From Pseudomonadota bacterium (GTDB lineage: Bacteria > Bdellovibrionota_C > UBA2361 > OMII01): a DNA stretch of 64,000 nucleotides. The stretch spans positions 19,046 to 83,045 of the forward strand of contig JAPLFS010000064.1 in assembly GCA_026390555.1 (NCBI GenBank). Direction: 5' to 3'. The notes beneath the pieces are model-generated. The model worked only from the letters and a program-made list of their open reading frames with translations. It searched no databases and was not told the origin of the DNA. Of the stretch, positions 25,614-33,652 are shown one piece after another (the stretch's first letter is position 1; each line of letters begins with the position of its first letter). The translations under genes were made by a program, and so were the position numbers.

Positions 25614-26722
25614 CTGCTCTCTTCTCCTTCGATGCGAGTTGCGCCCGTGATAGAAGCGCTAGAGTGCGGGGCTGATTTAACAACTCGGTGAGCTACTGCA
25701 GAGATTATGGCAGCAGCTCGCGCTATATCGTTATCGGTAATGCCGTGGTGGGTAACGGCGCGCACAACATCACCGGTCCATGGGAATAACAGTACACCCT
25801 CGCGCGCACACTCACGGGCGAACTGCGCAGCCGTAATCTGATCATGGCGCAGGTTAAAGTATACCATATTTGTTTCTGGATCGGGGGTTGAAACGTGCAG
25901 TAAGGGACTGTGGCCTAAGAGGAGCGCTAGGCGCCTGGCGTTCGAGTGGTCCTCTGCCAGCCGACTGATGTTATGCTCTAGGGCGTAGAGAGCCCCCGCA
26001 GCCATAATGCCGGATTGGTGCAGGGCACCCCCGTACCACTTTCTAAAGCGCTTGGCCTCTCTAATCTGCTCTGCAGATCCAAGCAGTGCTGCTCCGAACG
26101 GCGCACCGAGCCCTTTGGCGAAGCATATCGAGATCGTATCGCAGCATTCTCCGTAGGCATGAAACGGTTGCCCCTCTGCAATGGCTGCATTAAAGATGCG
26201 CGCTCCATCGATATGCAGATGGTAACCTGAAGTGCGCGCAAACGAGGAGATCTCACGCAAACGGGGCAGGGGGAATACCACGCCGCCACACCCGGAGATC
26301 GAGTTCTCAAGCCAGATTAACCGCACCTGCGCGTAGTTTCCTCCACGCGGCTTAGTAGCGATCTGTCGTTCCAGTGTCTCAATGTCTAAGATTCCGCGTG
26401 GAGAGCTGCAGGTGTTTAGCATAACTCCAGCCAGATCGGAGCTCTGAGCGCTTTCAAAGTATGCGATATGGTAGGCTGCATCGGTCAAAACCTCATCACC
26501 TGGGCGCGTATGAATACGCAACGCCACCTGGTTGCTCATGGTTCCGGTCGGCATAAATAAAGCCGATTCCTTGCCGAATAGATCCGCCACAACCCGTTCA
26601 AGCTTTTGAACTGTGGAGTCCTCCCCGTAGCAATCATCGCCCACGACGGCGTTGGCCATAGCCCGGCGCATCTCTATCGAGGGGGTGGTTAGGGTGTCGC
26701 TTCTAAGGTCAATTGGCTTCAT
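25592..26722 (-). CDS. ltaE: Low-specificity L-threonine aldolase-like PLP enzyme
   Basis: Fold-type I PLP enzyme of the threonine/beta-eliminating lyase family, which cleaves or forms beta-hydroxy-alpha-amino acids (threonine to glycine plus acetaldehyde). Evidence: IDLRSDTLTTP near the start, GDDCYGEDSTV, ALFMPTGTMSNQ, the HIDGARIFNA block and the PLP lysine in CFAKGLGAPFGA. I start at the ATG of MKPIDLRSD (26722), not at the upstream in-frame codon at 26782, because homologues begin just before this motif. It is divergent from the three-gene operon next door. Confidence 0.88.
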   Translation of the reverse strand: MKPIDLRSDTLTTPSIEMRRAMANAVVGDDCYGEDSTVQKLERVVADLFGKESALFMPTGTMSNQVALRIHTRPGDEVLTDAAYHIAYFESAQSSDLAGVMLNTCSSPRGILDIETLERQIATKPRGGNYAQVRLIWLENSISGCGGVVFPLPRLREISSFARTSGYHLHIDGARIFNAAIAEGQPFHAYGECCDTISICFAKGLGAPFGAALLGSAEQIREAKRFRKWYGGALHQSGIMAAGALYALEHNISRLAEDHSNARRLALLLGHSPLLHVSTPDPETNMVYFNLRHDQITAAQFARECAREGVLLFPWTGDVVRAVTHHGITDNDIARAAAIISAVAHRVVKSAPHSSASITGATRIEGEESRCVTPIQ

Positions 26723-26845
26723 GGGTTTTAAAACAAAAGGCGCCCGATGCATTGTATAGCTAAGTCTAGTTTGGTATACCAAGTTAGCCCTTGCAATGCA
26801 AGTGGCGGCGTTGGTTATTCAACGTTAATATTGCCAAATCGTTAT

Positions 26846-28093
26846 ATGTCTGATTTTAATGTCATTATAGAGCAACGGTCCAAGCACAGGGTGGCTGCAG
26901 AGCGCATCCGTGGTAACTGGCAGTCCCCCGTTATAATGGGAGCCGGGACGGTCAATACCGAAGCCGACCCGGAATTCTGCCGCCAGTTTGAGGTGGACTA
27001 TAAACGTACGATTCATGCTAGCGGCGCCGCTTATGAAGAGCGCTTTATGGCGCAGTATCTAGACGGAGTTTCTAGCACACATGGGGCCCTGCTCTGCTCA
27101 TCCGGAATGAGCGCGCTGCTTACCTGCCTCGTCTTCTCAAAAACTCGTATAGATTCTAAGCGGCCAGTGCTAGCTGATAACGGGCTCTATCACGAGACTA
27201 AGTTCTTACTTACAGCGCTCTTCGAAGCAGAGCGCGTAGTATACGTTGATTTAGCCTGCCCAGAGGCGCTGATAGAGGCGCTAGAGAGGCATCAACCGGC
27301 AGTAGTTATCCTTGAACCCCAAAGAAATACGGCAGGAATGGAGGTGCTCGATTGTGCCTTAGTGTTTCGTGAGATCGAGCGTAGGTCGAGCTCATCTATG
27401 CTTATCATCGATGACTCCTCGACCTTCTCAGCTCCAGAGCTAGTGGAGCTTGCTGCGCAGTATGGTCTTACAGAGCAGCTCCTAATAGCGGCAAGCCTTC
27501 TTAAGCTGCATCAGTATGGACTCGATCTTGTAGCGTCGGGCATTATCGTTGCTGCGCGCAAACAGATCTCGGAGTTCGGATGTCTAACAACATGCAGGAC
27601 TCATTTTGGGACTAATATTAGTGAAGATGCAGCGGTAATGCTCCCCGAGCCGAATGCGCAGCTATTTAGCGATCGTATGGCTGTTATTACCCGTAATAGC
27701 GCGCAGATGTCGCTAGATATGGCCAAGATCATTGATGATAAAGCCACGGTTATGAGCCCTTGGTGCAACGATGATGCGGTTATACTTGCGCCGTCATCAT
27801 TCTCGCCATTTTTCTCCCTAAGCGTTGCTGGATGGAATAACGACCGTTACCGCAGCTTTATAGCACGGGCGATAGAGCTGGCTGAGGAGCAGGGGGTATT
27901 GCTGCATGCCGGAACATCTTTTGGGTTCGATATCACCAGGATCTATCTGATTGAATCAAAGCTTGAGTGGCTTACGCCGTTTCTCAGGATCTCGCCCGGT
28001 ATGGAGGAGCCGGAGATGACTGAACGCTTGGCAACACTATTATCCTTAGCGCTGTGTGGTGAGCTGTGTGCAGAAAAGGTAGCTACGGAATGA
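26846..28093 (+). CDS. Cys/Met-metabolism-type PLP enzyme, function unassigned
   Basis: Fold-type I PLP enzyme of about 415 residues. SGMSALLTCLVF resembles the SGM(A/S)A phosphate-binding block of cystathionine gamma-synthase relatives. IIDDSSTFSAP supplies the pyridine-binding Asp, and ASLLKLHQYG contains the likely PLP lysine. The wider sequence is divergent, so the reaction (gamma- or beta-replacement or elimination) cannot be named. ATG 26846 is preferred over the upstream start at 26747. The stop overlaps the next gene by ATGA. First gene of a tight operon with a decarboxylase-like enzyme and a hydroxylase. Confidence 0.75.
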   Translation: MSDFNVIIEQRSKHRVAAERIRGNWQSPVIMGAGTVNTEADPEFCRQFEVDYKRTIHASGAAYEERFMAQYLDGVSSTHGALLCSSGMSALLTCLVFSKTRIDSKRPVLADNGLYHETKFLLTALFEAERVVYVDLACPEALIEALERHQPAVVILEPQRNTAGMEVLDCALVFREIERRSSSSMLIIDDSSTFSAPELVELAAQYGLTEQLLIAASLLKLHQYGLDLVASGIIVAARKQISEFGCLTTCRTHFGTNISEDAAVMLPEPNAQLFSDRMAVITRNSAQMSLDMAKIIDDKATVMSPWCNDDAVILAPSSFSPFFSLSVAGWNNDRYRSFIARAIELAEEQGVLLHAGTSFGFDITRIYLIESKLEWLTPFLRISPGMEEPEMTERLATLLSLALCGELCAEKVATE

Positions 28094-29532
28094 GTATAGC
28101 TCATAAGGCCCATAGCGTTAGGCATCCGGTCTCTCCAGCACTTAAGGGGATCGTGCATCCCTGGGTTACAGGGTGTCTGGCTAAGCCAGTGCTGCTGCAC
28201 GAACTGATAGCAAGGTATGGCTCCCCAGTGCACGTTATGCGCCCCGACCTGTTAGCTCAGAACATAGAGAGATTTCAGGCAACACTAGGCGCTCTAACGG
28301 TAAGGCATCAACTTTTTTACACCCGTAAGGCTAATAAGTGCGCGGCCCTGGTGCGTGCAGCTATTGGGGCCGGTATAGGTATTGATGTTTCGAGTAAAGA
28401 TGAGCTGGTTTCATCCCTTGCACTCGGTTGCGCGCCGCAATCTATCGTAGTGACGGCGGCAGCGAAACCGGCGCAGCTATTAGAGCAGATTACCCAGCAT
28501 GCTCCCGTAGTGGTGCTAGATAACGCTAGCGAGATTCCGCTGCTTAAAGAGGCCGCAGCGCTGCGCGGGGCTCCTCTGGATATTCTTATTCGTGTTTGTG
28601 ATTTTCCTGCTAGTGAATCACCCTGGCCAAGCCGCTTCGGAGTTCCGGCAGGGCAGGTGTCAGAACTGCTAAGTGGTTGGAGATCGAATGCAGCAGCGCT
28701 TAATCTGCGTGGGTTTCACTTTCACCTCGATGGGTATTCAATCGCCGAACGGGGTGCGGCGCTGCAGTACTGTATAAAATTGATCGATCAGGCGCGCTCG
28801 CTTGGGCTAGAGCCAGATACGATCGATGCTGGTGGTGGAATTATGGTGCGCTACCTTGCACGCGAGGAGCAGCTAGGGAACTTTATCGAGGCGCTCAAAA
28901 CTTCACTCTCAGTAGAGCAAGCTCCCATTACATTTAGGGGGGATGCTTTAGGGCTAACGGTCGATAACGGAATGGTCTCTGGAGCACCACGACTCTATCC
29001 ATTCGCTACCCCTGTTGCAATGGAGAGCTGCATTGAGGAGATCCTTGGTTGGTGCCCATTAGGGAGCAGCGTTACGGTTGCGGAGGCCTTAATCAAGCGC
29101 GACATTAAGGTCTGTTTTGAACTCGGCCGAGCATTGCTTGACCAGGTCGGTATAACGGTGGCCCGGATTGATGCAGTAAAGCGTTTGAGTGACGGCGATA
29201 TCGCGCTAACCCTAGAGATGAATCAAACTAACAACCGCGCAGTAAGTGCTGATTTTTGCGTTGATCCATATTTTATCACAGCTATTGCCGATGATGGGCA
29301 AAGCAGCGGGGCGTTCCTGTTCGGCGATACCTGCATGGAGAGCGATCTTATACTAAAGCGACGGGTCAGGATCCCTGCAACGATTGCGCGCGGGGACCTG
29401 TGCGTATTTTTCAATACCGCTGGATATCATATGCACCTTTTCGAGAATGCAGGACACCGCAACACGTTGCCCTATAACATCATCATGAATCCAGATATGA
29501 CTTGTACCCAGGAACAGGAGTGTCACCAATGA
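28090..29532 (+). CDS. Diaminopimelate/ornithine decarboxylase-family PLP enzyme
   Basis: Fold-type III PLP enzyme (alanine racemase-like barrel plus beta domain, about 480 aa). The lysine lies in LFYTRKANKC, HFHLDGYS replaces the usual HVGSQ, IDAGGGI is the glycine-rich phosphate loop, FELGRALLDQVG replaces EPGR, GDTCMESDLIL gives the Cys-x-x-x-Asp substrate site, and FFNTAGYHM the GAY block. Substrate-site changes argue against housekeeping lysA. ATG 28090 overlaps the upstream stop (ATGA) and the 3' end overlaps the next start. It probably decarboxylates or epimerises a product of the upstream PLP enzyme; that is inference. Confidence 0.82.
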   Translation: MSIAHKAHSVRHPVSPALKGIVHPWVTGCLAKPVLLHELIARYGSPVHVMRPDLLAQNIERFQATLGALTVRHQLFYTRKANKCAALVRAAIGAGIGIDVSSKDELVSSLALGCAPQSIVVTAAAKPAQLLEQITQHAPVVVLDNASEIPLLKEAAALRGAPLDILIRVCDFPASESPWPSRFGVPAGQVSELLSGWRSNAAALNLRGFHFHLDGYSIAERGAALQYCIKLIDQARSLGLEPDTIDAGGGIMVRYLAREEQLGNFIEALKTSLSVEQAPITFRGDALGLTVDNGMVSGAPRLYPFATPVAMESCIEEILGWCPLGSSVTVAEALIKRDIKVCFELGRALLDQVGITVARIDAVKRLSDGDIALTLEMNQTNNRAVSADFCVDPYFITAIADDGQSSGAFLFGDTCMESDLILKRRVRIPATIARGDLCVFFNTAGYHMHLFENAGHRNTLPYNIIMNPDMTCTQEQECHQ

Positions 29533-30359
29533 TAGCAAAAAACGATATATCTCAGCTTACAAAGGTATCTGAAGGTGTGCGCCAGGAGCTGGCTGCAGAG
29601 CTTAGAGCTGCCGATGTTAATTGGAAGCAAGCTTACGGGGAGTATCAGTCCGGGGGGTGGTATGTGGCTCCCTTAGCGAACTCGCAGGGCTCAGAAGATC
29701 AGCTTAAGCTCGACGCAGGAGCCCCATGCGCAACGCCGCTGCTTGGCCGCATGCCATCCGTACAGAGGTTCTTGGATTCAACGGAGCTAGACTACAGGCT
29801 CGTACGGCTCGCCCGTATAGCTCCGGGAGCGTTTATGCATGAGCATAACGACGAGGTTGGTATCCAACAGGAGCGACTACGGTTACATCTACCGATTACT
29901 ACGCAGCCAGACGCGGTGCTTAGCTTTGATGGTGTAAATGTACATGCAGCAGAGGGTTATCTGTGGAAGCTTGACCATGAGAGGGTTGCGCATGCGGCAG
30001 CAAATTTCGGAAAGACCGGTCGGGTTCATCTGATCGTGGATTGTTTGGTAAACGATCGGCTCAGGGAGCTTGTCGCCGGGGAAGCACTTGATCAGAGCCT
30101 TGTACTTCCTAAACCGATCCTGAGTGTTGCGTTCAAGCGTGAGCTGATGGCCTGTTCCATTGAGTTACTACATGCAGGTCAGCAGCAAAAAGCGGAAGAT
30201 AGGTTGCTAGCAACTTTCTCACGCTTTGATCTGCAGGGCGGCTCATCTTATGATCTGCTGATCGAGATGTACGAAAGCCTGCCGCACTATACGGAACGAC
30301 TTGAGTACTGGCGCGAGCGGCTTAAAGAGGTGCGCGGCAGAACGGAACGGTTACAGTAA
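29529..30359 (+). CDS. Aspartyl/asparaginyl beta-hydroxylase-family oxygenase
   Basis: Fe(II)/2-oxoglutarate oxygenase of the Asp_Arg_Hydrox type. Relevant blocks are APGAFMHEHNDEVG, QQERLRLHLPITTQP, the YLWKLDHERVAHAA segment with a likely iron-binding His and the RVHLIVDC strand, which together give the double-stranded beta-helix pattern. The ATG at 29529 has AGGAG 7 nt upstream and overlaps the previous stop (ATGA), so it replaces an upstream TTG. Product is 276 residues. Such enzymes hydroxylate aspartate/asparagine-type substrates, often free or carrier-bound amino acids in secondary metabolism. The last ~130 bp of this gene are duplicated at 32416. Confidence 0.8.
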   Translation: MIAKNDISQLTKVSEGVRQELAAELRAADVNWKQAYGEYQSGGWYVAPLANSQGSEDQLKLDAGAPCATPLLGRMPSVQRFLDSTELDYRLVRLARIAPGAFMHEHNDEVGIQQERLRLHLPITTQPDAVLSFDGVNVHAAEGYLWKLDHERVAHAAANFGKTGRVHLIVDCLVNDRLRELVAGEALDQSLVLPKPILSVAFKRELMACSIELLHAGQQQKAEDRLLATFSRFDLQGGSSYDLLIEMYESLPHYTERLEYWRERLKEVRGRTERLQ

Positions 30360-30395
30360 GGTTACCGGTAAAGTTGCGAGCCACTCAGCATACTC
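30226..30395 (+). repeat. 170-bp direct repeat, left copy
   Basis: Matches 32416-32585 at 168 of 170 bases (two transitions in the first 30 bases by my reading). It contains the 3' end of the hydroxylase gene and the sequence encoding the C-terminus of the convergent acyltransferase. The last 22 bp are repeated once more immediately downstream (30396-30417). Confidence 0.92.
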
Positions 30396-30417
30396 TTGCG
30401 AGCCACTCAGCATACTC
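30374..30417 (+). repeat. Tandem 22-bp repeat at insertion junction
   Basis: Two identical back-to-back units (30374-30395 and 30396-30417) starting TTGCGAGCC and ending CATACTC. The second unit joins directly to the transposase-derived sequence. Confidence 0.9.
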
Positions 30418-30818
30418 CCGCGACGAGAGCTTTAGTCCGCTCGGCTGAGTACGCCACCGTTTATGAAACCACACCCAACTCCTCAAGACGACGAGGCGAG
30501 CGGGCTAAACTTGCGGCTCGTTCCGCAAAGGAAAAAGAGAGCGAACCAGAGAGCAACTATAGCGACTACCGGAGTGAGTTCCGTAAGAGTGCTTGGGCTG
30601 CCTGCATTAAGCGCATCTATGAGATAGATCCACTTGAGTGCCCCAAGTGCAAGGCGCAGATGAGGATTATCGCCTTTATTCAAGATGAGCACTCAATCAA
30701 AGATATTATGAGGGCAGAGGGTCTCCCAGACTTCAGAGCACCGCCAGCTATCCCAAAGTTCATAGATATCTCGCAGGATACCTATGAGCTTTCCTCTAGT
30801 GACTCTTTCGAGCCATAA
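30396..30818 (+). pseudogene. IS91-like transposase, C-terminal fragment
   Basis: About 140 residues matching the C-terminal end of Y2/IS91-type transposases: the YETTPNSSRRRGERAK region, then CPKCKAQMRIIAFIQDEHSI, a zinc-ribbon-like Cys pair followed by the usual 'isoleucine-rich, linker' pattern. The N-terminal zinc finger and catalytic tyrosines are absent, and the first residues are encoded by the 22-bp repeat, so the reading frame is a junction product. It is probably inactive and not translated from a natural start. Confidence 0.72.
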
Positions 30819-31029
30819 CCTGATGACTCATTTGATGACGGGGTGGGGGACGTATAGCTGCCATGCTATTTTTCGCTACTTAGCTTGTCCCCTCGTGTTC
30901 TTCTGGTAGGTCAAAAACGGTAATCTGTTGACGATAAACAACTTTTCTACAACTTTCGGCCATACCAAGGGCCCTGTAAGGGTCCTGTTGCAATGTCGAG
31001 ACCGCAGATCAGCTACTTGCGGAAAATGA
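30819..31029. other. Non-coding remnant between transposase fragments
   Basis: I see no gene here. Together with the two flanking transposase fragments it is probably decayed mobile-element sequence. It contains no convincing inverted repeat long enough to call an element end. Confidence 0.4.
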
Positions 31030-31200
31030 ATTGATTTTCCTATCCGTCATGGACTCCTTGCCGACGGCTATTGGAGAGAGGGCATATTTACCAGGTTCGC
31101 CGAAATTGACCTGGATGCCCTTACTCAAGCCTTTGGGGAAAGAGTGCTCGCACAGCTCCACAAAAGGGAGCTCCTCACTGACGATTTAGAAATGCCCTGA
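31030..31200 (+). pseudogene. Second transposase remnant (IS91-like internal region)
   Basis: An open frame without start encodes RHGLLADGYWREGIFTRF, then DALTQAFGERVLAQLHKREL, then a stop. The order 'HGL(L/V)xDGxx ... RVLxxLxKRxLL' resembles the segment preceding the C-terminal domain of IS91-like transposases. It lies downstream of the C-terminal fragment, so the element has been rearranged or two copies decayed here. Short and tentative. Confidence 0.5.
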
Positions 31201-31227
31201 AATCTCAGGAATGACGTAATTTGTTGA

Positions 31228-31256
31228 TTGCACCTTGTATCGGATAGGTATAAAAT
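31228..31256 (+). promoter_or_regulatory. Putative fic promoter
   Basis: TTGCAC (31228-31233) and TAAAAT (31251-31256) are separated by 17 bp. A transcript from this promoter would begin within about 10 bp of the fic ATG, i.e. it would be nearly leaderless; no Shine-Dalgarno sequence is seen. Confidence 0.45.
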
Positions 31257-31271
31257 AGAGCCTATCCGATA
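31238..31271. promoter_or_regulatory. 11-bp inverted repeat overlapping the fic start
   Basis: The arms TATCGGATAGG (31238-31248) and CCTATCCGATA (31261-31271) are perfect complements around a 12-nt AT-rich spacer that holds the -10 element. The right arm ends at the A of the ATG. This is the geometry of a repressor operator; autoregulation by the C-terminal HTH of the Fic protein is a reasonable inference. Confidence 0.6.
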
Positions 31272-32185
31272 TGAGTGCTGAAATACTAAAAAGAATTGAA
31301 AGTAAGAAAAATAAGCTTCTGGCCTTACGCCCCTTGCCCCAAGCTGCTCTAAAACGACTCAAGTCTGAATTGTCCATCGAATGGACCTACAACTCCAACG
31401 CCATAGAGGGAAATACTCTCACTCTTCAAGAGACCAAGATGGTTCTGGAGCAAGGCATAACCATCAAGGGGAAAAATCTTTGCGAGCACTTCGAGGCAAA
31501 AAATCATGAGCAGGCAATCTACTTTGTCGAAACACTAGCAAAGCCCAAGTACTCACTCACGGAGAAAGATGTATTCAATATTCATAGTTTGGTGCTACAG
31601 AATATAGAGTCTGAATTTGCTGGACGGTATCGAAATGGGCAGGTTCGTATTCTAGGGGCAAACTTTGTGCCGCCTAACTACTTAAAAGTTAGCGGGCTCA
31701 TGACGGAGCTAATAGATTTTGTAAATGGCAACAGGGACAAGCTCAATATTGTAGAACTAATTGCCAAATTCCATCATAAATTTGTTTGGATTCATCCATT
31801 TTTTGATGGCAATGGGCGAACCGCACGTCTGCTGATGAACCTTCTCTTTATGAAATATGGATATCCACCCGCCATCATTCTTAAAAACAACAGGAAGCAG
31901 TATTATCGCTCTTTGAATCTAGCTAACAACGGCAGCTTTGATCCGTTCATTCTATTAGTTGCACAAGCATTAGAACGCACCTTAGATCTTTACCTGGAAA
32001 GCTGTGGCGCATTGGGGCACGATGAATATGTTCTTCTATCGACTCTTGCAAAGAAGTTCCCATACTCTCAGGAGTATCTAAGCCTGTTGGCGCGGCAGGG
32101 GAAGATTGATGCCCACAAGAAAGCCAGAAATTGGCTGGCCACTGAGAAATCAGTCAAAGAATATTTGAAGAAACTTGAAAGATAG
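31271..32185 (+). CDS. Fic-domain AMP/NMP transferase with N-terminal inhibitory helix and C-terminal HTH
   Basis: Fic enzymes transfer AMP (or another nucleotide part) to target hydroxyl groups. The catalytic motif HPFFDGNGRTAR begins at His175. The inhibitory S-x-x-x-E-G motif is in the N-terminal helix (Ser42, Glu46, Gly47), so this is a class II, self-inhibited Fic. The last ~60 residues (LLARQGKIDAHKKARNWLAT) look like an excisionase/MerR-type helix-turn-helix. 305 residues. It sits between transposase remnants and a duplicated segment, hence probably cargo of the insertion. No separate antitoxin ORF is present. Confidence 0.9.
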   Translation: MSAEILKRIESKKNKLLALRPLPQAALKRLKSELSIEWTYNSNAIEGNTLTLQETKMVLEQGITIKGKNLCEHFEAKNHEQAIYFVETLAKPKYSLTEKDVFNIHSLVLQNIESEFAGRYRNGQVRILGANFVPPNYLKVSGLMTELIDFVNGNRDKLNIVELIAKFHHKFVWIHPFFDGNGRTARLLMNLLFMKYGYPPAIILKNNRKQYYRSLNLANNGSFDPFILLVAQALERTLDLYLESCGALGHDEYVLLSTLAKKFPYSQEYLSLLARQGKIDAHKKARNWLATEKSVKEYLKKLER

Positions 32186-32415
32186 GATTTTCAAAATGGG
32201 GTGTAGTATCTGAAGTAGCTTAAGATACTGAAATATCGTAGTATTCCTCCTTAAAGTATCCAAATTGCATCCAGTATTTCCAGGTTATGTGCCCATGAAA
32301 CGATTCGAGTTTAAACAAGGCAGCTCTTCCAACATATCCTCCCGTTATAATTGCAGGTAAACGCTAACGACTATAAAAATCTTGCGCTATGACGCCGTTG
32401 AGTGGACGCTTACCG
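32186..32415. other. Intergenic tail of the fic insertion
   Basis: I see no gene here. The sequence is AT-rich with short repeated GATACTGAAATA/GTAGTATT-like stretches. It ends exactly where the 170-bp direct repeat begins, which marks the right insertion junction. Confidence 0.5.
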
Positions 32416-32585
32416 TTGATCTGCAGGGCGGCTCATCCTATGACCTGCTGATCGAGATGTACGAAAGCCTGCCGCACTATACGGAACGACTTGAGTACTG
32501 GCGCGAGCGGCTTAAAGAGGTGCGCGGCAGAACGGAACGGTTACAGTAAGGTTACCGGTAAAGTTGCGAGCCACTCAGCATACTC
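32416..32585 (+). repeat. 170-bp direct repeat, right copy
   Basis: Copy of 30226-30395. Here it follows the fic insertion and still joins the uninterrupted acyltransferase reading frame, so the sequence to its right is the ancestral junction while the copy at 30226 keeps the ancestral left junction. Confidence 0.92.
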
Positions 32586-33479
32586 CTGACTAGGAAAGCG
32601 ACGGATGAGGGTCTCAAGGCGTCTGTTGTATTCACTTAGGAGCTGCTCCGCAGAGCTCGAGCTATCTAATTCCTCGATAAAGATCTCAAAACGAAAACAT
32701 GAGGTACGAAAGATAAAGGCTGAGACAAAGCGCGCGTTAAATTTCTGGCCTAGCCCAATTAGCGCCGAGGGTGTTTGAGCCGGCGTGCCAAAGAAGGGTA
32801 CAGAGATGCTATCGACCCGTGTATCCTGATCCAGTAGTGCGGCGATCACTCGGCGCTCCTTCAGGCAGGCCAATAGACGTTTTAGCCCCGAACGGTCGGA
32901 GCGCCAGACCGTTTCTATACCGTACGCTTCACGCAGGGCACGAAGCACCACCTGGCCAGTAGGGCTGCGCGCTTCACGTCCTATAGTTGTTAAGGCAACC
33001 CCACGCGAAATGCCGTACGCAGCCAGGAGATCCCAGTTACCGGTATGAGCGGTCAGAGTAACAAGGGGGCGGTCCTCTGCTAACCAAGTTGTGACGCGCT
33101 CCCAGTCCGCGCACTTAATATTAGGATATCCAGTACGGAGTAGGGGCTTAAGGTTAAGGCTCTCAAGCATCGTTCTGCCTGTATTGGCGAAGATACGGGG
33201 AAGTAGAGCCGTGGCGTTGTGAGCAGGCAGAAAGGCTCTCAGCTGCAGCGCTGCAAAGCGGCGGTCACGGCTCGGGATAAGCCCAAAGAGATAGCCTAGG
33301 CAGGCCCCGAGGACGCTACGAAGGCTAAGGGGCAGCAGCCCTATAACCCTGAGTAGGGCCAGTAACGCGCGACCGCTAAACGGATCTGTTTGTGCTAGCA
33401 CCCGTTCCGGCGCGTGTTTACTCTGTTCGTAACTATTCAGCATATTCCAGAGATATTCGCATACGGTAATGACACTCAA
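32541..33479 (-). CDS. LpxL/HtrB-type lipid A acyltransferase
   Basis: Inner-membrane lysophospholipid-type acyltransferase, probably adding a secondary acyl chain to lipid A. The HxxxxD catalytic motif is HTGNWD near residue 145, followed by the VALTTIGREARSP and LLDQDTRVDSISVPFFG blocks, diagnostic for LpxL/LpxM. The predicted start is TTG at 33479 with an AGGGG site about 5 nt upstream; ATG 33443 is an alternative. At 312 residues it is normal. It originally converged with the hydroxylase gene; the fic insertion now separates them. Confidence 0.85.
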   Translation of the reverse strand: MSVITVCEYLWNMLNSYEQSKHAPERVLAQTDPFSGRALLALLRVIGLLPLSLRSVLGACLGYLFGLIPSRDRRFAALQLRAFLPAHNATALLPRIFANTGRTMLESLNLKPLLRTGYPNIKCADWERVTTWLAEDRPLVTLTAHTGNWDLLAAYGISRGVALTTIGREARSPTGQVVLRALREAYGIETVWRSDRSGLKRLLACLKERRVIAALLDQDTRVDSISVPFFGTPAQTPSALIGLGQKFNARFVSAFIFRTSCFRFEIFIEELDSSSSAEQLLSEYNRRLETLIRRFPSQEYAEWLATLPVTLL

Positions 33480-33652
33480 TAGCCCCTAAGGGGCCGATTT
33501 GCTCCGCAAATCGGGGGGGTGAAAACATTAACTGGTCACAAAATCTGCCGTCCCCGATCAGGGGACGACCAATAGAATTACCTATGAAACTTCGCCGTAA
33601 TCTAAGTAGCTTGAATCGCGACATTAAACTACTGTGACCAGTTTGCTCTGTT
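33480..33652. other. Hairpin-rich spacer with 11-bp terminal inverted repeats
   Basis: Three features are visible. A hairpin CCGATTTGC/GCAAATCGG lies at 33494-33514. The inverted pair AACTGGTCACA (33530-33540) and TGTGACCAGTT (33633-33643) encloses 92 nt. Between them, CGTCCCC and GGGGACG form a further hairpin. No ORF. The arrangement looks like a small non-autonomous mobile remnant or a structured RNA; neither is proven. Confidence 0.45.

Noticed and set aside
28090..29532. Housekeeping lysA (diaminopimelate decarboxylase)
   Set aside because: HVGSQ and EPGR motifs are altered and the gene is locked in an operon with a divergent PLP enzyme and a hydroxylase, so I kept only the family-level name.
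30374..30417. CRISPR array start
   Set aside because: The 22-bp units are directly adjacent with no spacers and occur only twice; it is a junction duplication, and no CRISPR array was seen anywhere in the window.
31271..32185. Classical fic toxin-antitoxin (VbhA/VbhT-like) pair
   Set aside because: No separate antitoxin ORF is upstream; the inhibitory motif is within the same protein.
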